DNA from: Sphaerolaimus hirsutus
Lineage: Eukaryota > Nematoda > Chromadorea > Monhysterida > Sphaerolaimidae
Direction of reading: 5' to 3'
Length of the DNA: 64,000 nt
NCBI GenBank assembly: GCA_964036195.1
Contig: OZ038453.1
Location: forward strand, 27,151,998-27,215,997
Every line of letters starts with the position of its first letter. Within the stretch, counting starts at the first letter, position 1. Shown in pieces: positions 30,107 through 40,159 of this stretch. The position numbers were made by a program, and so were the translations under genes. A model generated the notes under the pieces. That model searched no databases and was not told where the DNA came from. It saw only the letters and a program-made list of their open reading frames with translations.

Positions 30107-31853
30107 ATGTAAAATTGAGAATATTTCCAGATCCTTTGGATTTTTTTTGTGACCAGAAAAATGCTTCATCAGAATTTTTTCCATAAGTTCTTGTTTATCT
30201 AACCTCCAGAAGAGGTATTTTTTTTTGGTGCGATTGTGCAGTCATCTGAATACATTGACATTTGCTTATGACAGACATTTGCAAAAAGACATGTAAACTC
30301 GGCAGACATGCACGAGTCAGTGATTCGGCCCTTGGTTACCAAAGACATGTTTTTTAATTCAAACTTGAATGGACAGATTCTATTTGGTTCATGAATCATG
30401 ATACATTTGATTCAATCCAATTTTTATGCGAGAACAATATGAGTTTGATAGACAAATCGTTATAGAAAGTTAGATTGTAAGGACTTAGATTGGATCTAAT
30501 CATCACAGCCTGAACAAATTCCTCCAAAAAGTACGATGAATTTGGCACACATCCAAATTCCTTGCGTTTCATAAGAGATTGCTACATGAAAAATACAAGC
30601 CCATGAAACATACATGCACACAGTGTTATAGCTATGCATTAGTGCTGCAATGTGTCCACTGATAATTTGATAATTAGAGTAGTGATAATTACTATGATTG
30701 GCTTATCAGCAACTTCTATCAAGTCATACATGAAATATCCGTTGTTCACCAAATAACATGCCATTTTTGTTCAAATCCAACGGAACAAATTGATCATATG
30801 CATGAAGGGGATTTACTCAGGGGGGGTATTTTTCCTCACATGTCTAACAGGGGGAATTAATCAAGCAAATACAGTACTTTGTTACCCAAATAAGCATCCC
30901 AGGAGTAATGTTTGTATTATTATTATCAACTTTTTACTTGCTTTTCAATGAGAATTTTTAAAAAGTGAGAAGTTATATAATGTGTGCACATACATGGGTA
31001 AATATAACACCACATGTGTGTACATGGACTTGTATGTTTCATGCACTTGTATGTTTCATGGGATCCTCCCTTATCGGTGACATGAACAGAAATTGTGTGT
31101 CTTTAAACTTGAGTGTATGAAACACAAGGATCTTGGATGTATGCCAAGTTTATGTATTCACACTTGTACAAAAACCCTGTAGAACAATGACTTCCAAAAA
31201 GTCTGCCGAGTTTTATACATAAATATTACAAAGCCTTGAGCTTTGGGAAACTGATTCTGTAGGTGTAAAGATTCAGTTTGGATAAGTGTTGATCACAGGC
31301 GTAAAAAATAAAAAATGTACATGGTGCATGATAGCACTTTATAAATCACTTTCGGCAAAGTGTCTTGGTGTATCCGAAGTAATTTAGTAGGAAACTTTAG
31401 TAGGAAAACCACCAAAAGAAGTAACTAAATGAAAACAAAAAACCTAAATGCAGAACTTGCACAACTACTGGTGTTACTAGCAAATCAAATCGAATCAAAG
31501 TGTTTACTGGGTGCGAACCATCAGGTAGCAAATCATGGTATCAGTTATTTGAAGAGTACAAGCGGAGTTGTCATACAAACTTGAAAGACGAAGATGAAAT
31601 ACGAATGCCATGATGCAGGTGATTTGAATTCTGTGATGAATGGCTTTTGAATAATTCTGATTACAGTGTGAACAATACAATCACAACACATTTTTTTCTG
31701 AATTCATATTCAGACATATTCATAAGATAACCATTTTGCTTCACGTCCTTTGTCCACACAATAATTTCTTAATGTTAGAACCTTGGTCAACAAATAAGAC
31801 ATTTACAATTACTCAAATCAATCCAATTCTGCAATTTCAAATCATTACAAGCA
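30107..31853. other. Intergenic, nothing recognised
   Basis: About 1.75 kb of AT-rich sequence, presumably 3' flank of the host gene. No open frame with protein-like composition, no inverted or tandem repeat of note. Confidence 0.4.
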
Positions 31854-31977
31854 ACCCAAAGCCCTGTGAAGTGTAAAGTAAAGTGTCAACCAAAACAAAA
31901 AAGAAAACATTGTTTTGCTGAACTTTGCATGCAATTGACAGTTTACTTTACATTTGACACTTTACAGGGCTTGGGAC
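31854..31977. repeat. Small palindrome with GTAAAGT words
   Basis: Left arm CCCAAAGCCCTGTGAAGTGT and right arm ending CACTTTACAGGGCTTGGG are inverted. The right flank GACTGCCACCTGG matches the caps of the PIF-like palindromes (32152, 53644, 56129), suggesting a truncated member of that set. Confidence 0.5.
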
Positions 31978-32151
31978 TGCCACCTGGTGATTTTGTGATT
32001 TCACTGTATCCAATCTGGAGCTTTATCTTCACTTTGTCCGCACTGGCATTACCGCAAGCTGAGTACTAGTTGTACATTTTTTTTAACAAGCTGTGGCAGT
32101 GTTTTTTGTTTGCAGTGCTTTGTCAGAGCATTGCACCGAGCTGCATCACAG

Positions 32152-32372
32152 GTGCCGGTTCCGCAAATTGAGAAGTAAAGTGGCAAATGCGAAGTGAATT
32201 GAGAAGAAAATTGGCAAAAGCAAAGCGAAATGGCAAGTAAATTGGAAAAAAAGCGAAGTAAAAAAAAAAAGTGACTTCCCTTTGCATTTGCCAATTTCCT
32301 ACTCAATTCACTTCTCATTTCAGTTCGCATGTGCCATTTCACTTCTCACTTCTCAATTTGCGGAACTGGCCC
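32152..32372. mobile_element. PIF/Harbinger-like palindromic MITE, GAAGTG/GGCAAA words
   Basis: Ends GTGCCGGTTCCGCAA and TTGCGGAACTGGCCC, flanked by CAG on both sides (32149-32151, 32373-32375). The body is a palindrome of GAAGTGAA, GAGAAG and TTGGCAAA words. Same end sequences with other words occur at 53644, 56129 and 62699. Confidence 0.7.
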
Positions 32373-33001
32373 CAGGTTGAAGGGTGACATTGTCAGGAAT
32401 GTGCTCCAACAGTGCAACTGAGAAATGGGTGTTTATTACAGATTATGTCAATTGATGTAGGGAATGTTGTGACTAGCATTCGAAAAATAACCCGTGATTT
32501 ATATTTTCGAAAATCACAATAAATATAAATAACCCGTGATTTATATATATTTATATTTTTTCCAAATTCTGAGTGATATATTTATATATATTTTTTAAAT
32601 TAGAAAAAAAATCACTGAGAAAATCACTCATACTTGATACATTGTGGTGCAATTATTGTGCTTTATGACTAAAACATGTAATCTGTGCAAGAGAAATTTG
32701 CGAGTTATTTTCTCCAGAAAATCTCTCTGTTCATGTAGAGCATTATTGGGTTAAAATTGTATTTGAAGCAGGTAAATATTGTGCCTACACACTAGTTTTA
32801 ACCCTGACTTTTTTGAAAACTGAAATGGCCAAAAATGGTGACATGTTTCCACTACTGAAAGCTATGTACAGGGTGGCGCACGTCAGGCGCATGGTTTCAA
32901 TCTGCTCTCAACAAGTCAATTTTAAATGAAACCTGTTCAAATTTGGTATGGCAGTAGATAAATGCACCCCATTTAGTACGTTAAGAGCACACATTCATAT
33001 A

Positions 33002-33422
33002 CCGTATTTCCTCAAAATAACCCCCGGGGGGGTGATTGTTTCATAGTGCTCCCAAGAGGGGGGGTTAAACAAGGAGGGGTTATTATTTCACAATAACTTT
33101 TCTGAAATCCTACTACAAAATCGTTGTTTGTGATGTGCGCTGGGGTATAAAAATGCATCAATAACTGACATGTAAAGACTCCTGTAGACTAATATTAGTA
33201 CGTAGATGGTATAAACACTGTTCTAATGTGATTCCAACATTGTTTTAACGTGTGTTCTGCACTACGCAGTACACAAACTGCAGTATTTGTCATGTACATT
33301 CTCTTTACACTCAATTTGGGGTGGGGTATTTCGAGGGGGGGGGTGATTGTTTCATAGTGGTCTCGAGAGGGGGGGTCAAACGAGGGGGGTATTTCGAGGG
33401 GGGGTATTTCAAGGAAATATGG
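33002..33422. mobile_element. C-tract MITE (TA-flanked)
   Basis: Ends CCGTATTTCCTCAAAATA and TATTTCAAGGAAATATGG, flanked by TA. G-run words (GAGGGGGGGTATTTCGAGG) cluster near each end; the core contains TTAACGTGTGTTCTGCACTA, shared with 34665, 37036 and 47704. Confidence 0.8.
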
Positions 33423-34354
33423 TAGCAAGATTTTTATGTTGGAACGTGTAGCACGTTGAATGAATGTTTTCCTTTGGAGTTATGTGAAGGAGAAGGTCCA
33501 CAGTCCACAGTTGCCCAAAATGATGGACATTGAGCAGTTGAAGCATCTGATGGTCCAGCAGTTCAATGAAATTTTGCCTAGCATGCATTGTGGGTGAAAT
33601 GCTTAATCATTTGGGTATTGTCATATTGTGATAATGATGGTGGTTCTGTGGAGTGACGTTCTTTCATACGGTTTGATGTATGTGAAAATTTAGAGATATG
33701 AATGTGTGCTCTTTACATACTGATTGGGGTACATTTATCTACTGATTTACCAAATTTCAGCACTATTCATTAAAAATTGACATGTTGGGAGCAGATTGAA
33801 ACTGTGCGTCTGACGTGTGCCACCTGGTGTGTTCAGTTTTCACAAATGGCGTGAATTTTGGTGGGTGGTGTTGGCAAATCACTAGTTTGATTGCAACTCA
33901 AACTCAAATGATGACAAATGGTGACATCACCATCAATTAGTTTTCATTTTGTATGTGACAAAAATGTAAACTGTTTTAGTAACTTTTTATTTATGTCATC
34001 CTGCTATGAATTCTATGGCTATCTTTTAGGTATAAAGCATCTCTCTATCTCATAACATACCTTTCTGAAATAAAACTTGACTTTGAATAAAAAAATACCA
34101 ATTTGATGTGATCAAAATTTATCTACAGTAATTGAAAGCTCAGTTTACCATTTTTGAAAACTGACAATGCTTGGTCACATGCACCAATGTGAGCTGTTTT
34201 CAAATATGGGGAACAATTGTGGAAAACTGTCACCATGGTGTCACCAGTGCCACTAGTGTCATCACAATGTTCCCAAAATGTAGCCATGTGTCCAAAAATG
34301 AGTTTTCACAGCACATCACCATTGAAAAAGTGCTGAGCATGAGCACCTATTTAG

Positions 34355-35757
34355 TAGTGATGTAAAGGCACCGGGGCACCGGTGCCCCGGTGCTGGGCAC
34401 CGAAGGGCACCGGTGCTGGTGCGGTGCCATTGCAATCTTCAGGGGTGCCATGCCGGTGCCGGTGCTATTTTTTTCAGAATAGCACCAGTGCCGGTGCGGT
34501 GCGGTGCCATTTTTTTGCTGGTGCCAAAGGTGCTAGCACCAGGGCCAAAGTAAAAGGCACCAGGAAAGGCACTGGCCAAAGCTTCATGTGCTGTGCGATT
34601 TTGTCCATAATATGTGCTTATTCATATTTCAAAAAACAAACCTGTGCTTTTTTTGTTTGATATACCGTATTTCCTCGAAATACCCCCCCCCCCTCGAAAT
34701 ACCCCCCTCCCCCTCGTTTGACCCCCCCCCTCTCGAGACCACTATGAAACAATCACCCCCCCCCCCTCGAAATACCCCCCCCCCAAATTGAGTGTAAAGA
34801 GAACGTACATGACAAATACGGCAGTTTGTGTTCTACGTAGTGCAGAACACACGTTAAAACAATGTCGGAATCACGTTAGAACAGTGTACATACCATCTAC
34901 ATACTAATATTAGTCTACAGAACCTTATAAATGGCGGTTTTTGTTGCATTTTTCGACGTCTGCGTACGTTTCAGACGACAATTTTGTACTTGGTTTTCAA
35001 AATTTTTCTTGTGAAACAATAACCCCCCCCCCTCGAAATACCCCCCCCTCGTTTAACCCCCCCCCCTCTCGGGACCACTATGAAACAATCACCCCCCGGG
35101 GGGTATTTCGAGGAAATACGGTATTTACCCAACCGTTTTTACCTATTTTGTAAACCTCCCATCAAAAAAATATACTTACTGTGAAATCCATTATACCCTG
35201 ATTCGTGATCTGATGAGCGAATCTAAAATTTTGTTGAATTTTAAATCATCTTTATATTTTATATTTATTTTACTTTTTTGTTCAAAAGTTGTTGTCAGTT
35301 TATGACAGAGATAGTTCCATTCTCTGTACAGCAACGACTCCGATCAGTAGACAATAGTGGCTATGGACATTGTAGTGAATTAAATATTTTATCTTTCATT
35401 TGTAATCATTGTAATTGCTTCATAAAAGTGATTGCCACGTGATCATGTTAAGTGCTCAACCATCAAAATCGGTTGAAAATTCATGGAAATATGCACTTCC
35501 AAAGGTGAGACCACTGAGAAACTGCCCGATATTCACTTCAGAAATTCCAGCCCGGTGCGGTGCCTTTCGGTGCTAGCACCGGCAACCCGCCGGTGCCCTT
35601 CGGTGCCGGTGCCATTTTTTCCAAAAGGCACCGTTGCTGGTGCGGTGCGGTGTTATTTTCTGGCCGGTGCCCCAGGGTGCCAGGTGCACTTTTCATGCGT
35701 TGGCAAAGGTGCCGGTGCGGTGTGGTGCCATTTTTCCCGTTGCCTTTAACATCACTA
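34355..35757. mobile_element. hAT-like element, GGTGCCGGTGC-word family
   Basis: Inverted ends TAGTGATGTAAAGGCACC and GTTGCCTTTAACATCACTA, with an exact 8-bp duplication CTATTTAG (34347-34354, 35758-35765). Both subterminal regions (34375-34570, 35550-35740) are GC-rich series of GGTGCCGGTGCGGTGCC words, starkly different in composition from the surroundings. A C-tract MITE is inserted at 34665-35121. It lies inside the hAT-like element 32474-36194. Confidence 0.82.
34665..35121. mobile_element. C-tract MITE (TA-flanked)
   Basis: Ends CCGTATTTCCTCGAAATA and its complement, TA on both sides. Subterminal C runs of 8-10 alternate with TCGAAATA, TCGTTTGA and TCTCGAGACC. The centre shares CTACGTAGTGCAGAACACAC with other copies. 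Confidence 0.85.
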
Positions 35758-36202
35758 CTATTTAGTCAAACATCCATTGCCACAACCAGGCGTTATAGGT
35801 TGAGTGCTAAATATTTGCAGTGCAAAATATTTTTGAAGTTTTCATTGAGGTTGAACTGAAGGTTGAATTTTTCTGTGATATTTGCTTGATGTTTTCACTT
35901 GTAAAATATTGGATAACTGAATACTGCTTGTGGAATGATAATAAATGGACTGTGGTATATTAGTACATTTTTTGTGCTTGCAAATGGTAAATAAAGCCCA
36001 GAATATTGTTTGAAATTGAAATAAAGCACAAGTGATTTTTTGAGATTTTTTTCGAGCTTAGAGTTATTTTTTCAGTAATTTAATTATATTTTCTGGAGAC
36101 CTAGAGTGATTTATATATATTTATATTTTTTCCAATGTTGGAGTGATATATTTATATATATTTTCCAAAAAATCGGTGATTTTTTTGAATGCTAGTTGTG
36201 AC

Positions 36203-37034
36203 TGATATTGACGGACTGGTGAAACAATAAAGACAAAATGCAAAGATACAAATATATACAAAACTTTCAAAACTTTTTATGAAAACACGCCCCTGCTCTG
36301 AGTGAGCCCACTGCCCAGGACACAATTAACCCCAAGTTCAAAATACCACATCACAACTGTGTATATTGTAAATTCTCTAATAATACCTAATAATCAATTC
36401 TCTAATTCATCCTACTATTGTTTTCAGCACATTTTTGGGGGTCGCACAATTGGAAATGTCACATTATCTTATCCCTTGAATCATAAACTTCACTGTCCAC
36501 ATCACTCAAATGTGAGCATGACCATAGACATAAAATAGTCCAAAATTCTGGTGGTGACAGTGAGTGACAGGCATTTTGGTGGCGGTGACAGCAATATATA
36601 CAGGGGTGGGCATTTTCAGTTGCCGCTGAAAAAACGCGATAGCTGAAGCTACAGTTGAGCTATAACAAAGAAATTTTGACACAATAGAGTTGACTCAAGA
36701 GTACACCTATTCTGAAGTTTGCAACCCAAACGGCCACATTTTGGGTAAGTTGTGGAACACACAGTTTTTACTGTAATTTTGCGATTGTCACCGCGATGAC
36801 ACCTCATTTTGTGGCGGTGACATCCGAAAAGCAGGCGGTGACAATCACTGCGTCACCGCCACATTTTATGTCACTGCAAATTGCAATATATCGATGTAAA
36901 CATCTCTGACAGAAATTGAAGAGTTGCATTCACATAATGCTAACAATGGCAAACCGTCTGGAAAAAGTATTATTTGTGACTGCTATTGACGGATTGGTGA
37001 AACAATAAAGCAGACAAAGTGCAAATATATACAT
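36203..37034. repeat. Duplicated flank and GGTGAC-word palindrome
   Basis: The segment TGATATTGACGGACTGGTGA with the following AACAATAAAG... (36203-36245) recurs in near-identical form at 36975-37020, a local duplication about 770 bp apart. Between them, about 36528-36880, GACATAAAAT and ATTTTATGTC ends enclose GGTGGCGGTGACA / GTCACCGCC words; no target duplication was found for this inner unit. Confidence 0.45.
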
Positions 37035-37425
37035 ACCATATTTCCTTGAAATACCCCCCCCCCCTTGAAATACCCCCTCGTTTGACCCCCCGCTCTCGAG
37101 ACCACTATGAAACAATCAACCCCCCCTCAAAATACCCCCCCCAAATTGAGTGGAAAGATAACATACATTACAAATGCTGCAGTTTATGTTCTGCATAGTG
37201 CAGAACACACGTTAAAACAATGTTGGATCACGTTAGAACAGTGTTTATACCATCTACATACTAATATTAGTCTACAGGAGTCTTTACATGTCAGTTATTG
37301 ATGCATTTTTCTACCCCAGCGCACATCACAAACAACGATGTTGTACTAGGATTTCAAAAAAGTTCTTGTGAAATAATAACCCCCCCTCGAAATACCCCCC
37401 CCCCTCGTTTAACCCCCCCCCTCGT
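37035..37425. mobile_element. C-tract MITE, right end truncated
   Basis: Left end CCATATTTCCTTGAAATA with C runs, shared core (TTCTGCATAGTGCAGAACAC), second C-run block, then ends without the right inverted terminus. Confidence 0.7.
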
Positions 37426-38097
37426 TTTATACATACAAAATCCCAATAAAATAAACAATAAACAAGGGAAACAGTAAACCTGTAACGTGGGGAACTAGGT
37501 TTCTGTATGCAAAAAGGTGTGAAGTCTTAATCGTGACTTGCCTAGTTTGATTGCAACTGGATATTTGGGTCGCGTTAATCGGTTTGTTGGTTGCAATCAC
37601 TTTACTGTAAGCCAGTTATCAATTCAGTTATGGAATTGCTCGCCACCTGTTTTGGTTTAGAACAGGAACTAAATTTCAGTTATTTCAGTTGACAAAATGA
37701 GCAATGCAAATTGAGAAATTTTATTTCTGAGTTGTTGGTGCTCAAAATAGACTGAAAAAACTGTCCCAGAATTGGGTAAAAAGGAAAAATGCAAAATAAT
37801 GTAAAAAACAAATCCTTGTACGTCAGAGGTTGATATTCAAGCATGAATAAATACAATGAGATGAAGGATATTGAGATGCACTAATCTCAAACAGTAAAAC
37901 AGTGGTTTCAATATTAAATAAAATCAAGATACTTTTATAATTGTGTTCATATATAGTGTAGATAATATAGTTCAGAGTGTATGCCACTGCTAAATCTTGC
38001 CCTTTTATATCCCTTCCCAAGCACAGTTGATGATTCACCATTAGTTGACAGCCTACTATTTTGATAAATATGCACTATAATATGCTAAAATGTGTAT
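37426..38097. other. Intergenic, nothing recognised
   Basis: AT-rich stretch without coding or repeat signature beyond short A runs. Confidence 0.4.
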
Positions 38098-38360
38098 AAC
38101 AAGCCCTATTTCTGGTGAACCACCTGTTGACAGTTGCTAACAGTTGCTAACTTTCCACAACATTCTACACTTTTATGGTCAAATGTGTCAACAAAACCTT
38201 TACATTTGGTTAGCCACCTGTTGGCAGTTGTCAACAGTTGCTATATAAAACCTTTACTTCTGGTTAACCACCTGTTAGCAGTTGTTAACAGTTGCTAACT
38301 TTCCAGAAACATTCGTTACTTAAATGGTCAAATGTGTATACAAAACCTCTAATTTGACCA
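38098..38360. repeat. Tandem repeat, ~105-bp unit, about 2.5 copies
   Basis: Three successive, imperfect units share GGTTAACCACCTGTTAGCAG, CAACAGTTGCTAACTTTCCA and ATGGTCAAATGTGT; the middle one is shortened. Confidence 0.7.
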
Positions 38361-38953
38361 GTGATTCACTCCTACCAACTGTAAATTTAGTAGTAAAATA
38401 GCCCTCTAATGCACAGCTGCACCTTAACTCTATGTTTACTTCACTGAATACTTTCCCAAAATGACATCACTTTATATAATTAAATGATGTCACTGGATGA
38501 CATCATTTGGACTACCATAAAAGTTGGCACACTTTGTACTGTGTTGAATTTGGCAATCAATAAATTCCACCCTCTGTGCTTTCTCAAGCTAGGCATTATA
38601 AAGGGAGTGTGAATGACAGTCATTGGTAGAAAATTGGACAGTCATAGGCAGATAAACAAACAGAAAACACTCTGTATTGATCATCTGTGAAGAACTATCA
38701 TGTGTAGCCCACTGTCATCTATCAAGGTATTTAACATTTTTTGGGATTACCACTTTAGCAGGTTACAAACCCCAAGTTCAAAATACCCCACCCACACCTG
38801 TGTATATAATGAAAATGGTATGTTGTGGAATACACATAGGTAAATTGTTATTAGGGAAGCCATACTTGTTTATACTTATGACTCCTTATTTGGAGCCAAA
38901 TCAACACATAAGTAACATAAAATCTGAAGCAGTTTTTGCACACACTTCACAGG
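38361..38953. other. Intergenic, nothing recognised
   Basis: Unique-looking sequence. The words CCCCAAGTTCAAAATACC near 38770 also occur near 36330, suggesting an old dispersed copy of the same DNA. Confidence 0.4.
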
Positions 38954-39257
38954 CACAGCAAAAAATGCGCTGGTGATCAGCCGTGATCTGCGGTGAAGTG
39001 CCTTCACCCTGACGCTCGCAGGCACTTCAACGCACTTCACGAATTTCTGATTTTTTATTTCTGTAAACAATTTAGTAATAAAATTCGTGAAGTGTCGGTG
39101 AAGTGCATTCCATCCGTGATCAGGCGTGATCAGGGTCTGAAGTGTGATCACGGGCCGTGAAGTGCCTGGTGATCAGGCGTGATCAGGCTCTGAAGTGTGA
39201 TCACAAGGGGCACTTCAGACCACTTCAGTGCACTTCACGAGCACATTATTTGCTGTG
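38954..39257. mobile_element. EnSpm/CACTA-like MITE, GAAGTG/GTGATCA words
   Basis: Ends CACAGCAAAAAATGCG and ATTATTTGCTGTG, flanked by AGG on both sides (38951-38953, 39258-39260). The body is a set of CACTTCA / GTGAAGTG and CGTGATCAGG words in both orientations around a centre near 39080. Same end sequence as 5635-25520 and 57892-58181. Confidence 0.75.
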
Positions 39258-39331
39258 AGGATCCACAGCACACTTCTCCCACAAAAATGCTTAACTTTTA
39301 TAAACACCTGCTGGAACAAGTTCGGCCCTCT

Positions 39332-40143
39332 ATTTTAAGGTTTTGAATTTTGTCAAAAAGACGCTGGTTGGCGAGCTTTTATCGCCTGGTCGAAAAGTTC
39401 AACGGAAGTTTTTTGTGGATTTTTAGTGATTTTACCGTGTGACCAGCACCTCGCGCCGGTTTAAGCGTTTACCAGCTTAAATCGTGTCTGAGTTTTTTTG
39501 TGTATCCAAAAGTTGTGTTTTTGTGAAAAAGATAATTTTTCACGTTCCTCGACTACTATAGAAGTCAAGTAGGTACCCTATGCACAATTCTCTATAACCG
39601 CAGACACTAATGTCTGCACCCAAATTACCTCAACGCCGGTGGCGTAGCGGCGCGGCTTCTTGGCAGACGGCGCACCCGAGTCGTCGGTTGCCGGCGGCAC
39701 GAATTTTGCAGACTTTTTCGGGATGCGACCCAACGAACTGCCTCGCTGCGGTGGAGCCATGCTGGAGAATGAGCTAAGTCTCGGGGCCAAGCGTTGTCGA
39801 ATGAATTTTTTTGGGTTTTGCTGTGGCTTTTATATCCCTGTGACTGCTCAAGATAATCGTTTTTTGTTTTCCCATTGCAGCGCGCAAGATGGCGGCTTCC
39901 CTTTGATCGTGGTGGATTATCTAGCCGTGTCCGCTCAGCAGAGCTCGACGTTCGTTTTGGCACGTGGTTAGTTCTTTGTTGCGTGTGCACTTATTGCAAT
40001 CAATGTGTGCCATCGGGTGGATTAAGTCGTTGGATAGTTTTGTCGAAATTTTATTAGCGATACCGGGTGGTCTGTTTTTGTTATCTTGGGGGGATTTTAT
40101 GTGTGTTGATTTGCGTGTGTGATTAAGTGTGGGCCCCCAGACA
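39332..40143 (-). repeat. Penelope-like pLTR, downstream copy
   Basis: Near-identical to 45837-46638 apart from one patch in exon 1 (10 bp longer here). Contains a TATA box on the minus strand (plus 39827-39834) and, in this copy, an intact 44-codon exon 1 (39629-39760: ATG at 39760, donor GAG|GTAATT). Confidence 0.88.
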
Positions 40144-40159
40144 ACCGGTATTCCCTAAT

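Larger units (their letters stand above)
32474..36194. mobile_element. hAT-like element, 3.7 kb, with nested elements
   Basis: Inverted ends TAGCATTCGAAAAAT... and its near complement, with an exact 8-bp duplication GTTGTGAC (32466-32473, 36195-36202). Next to both ends are words GTGATTTATATATATTTATA and TTTATATTTTTTCC. Inside lie a C-tract MITE (33002-33422) and another hAT-like element (34355-35757). YAG-type ends plus 8-bp duplications are the hallmark of hAT; no transposase ORF remains. Between nested elements the sequence is AT-rich and non-coding. Confidence 0.8.

Noticed and set aside
39332-40143. Hammerhead ribozyme in the Penelope-like direct repeats
   Set aside because: Such ribozymes are known in Penelope-like repeats, but I found no CTGANGA core with a matching GAAA on either strand by eye; a covariance search would be decisive.
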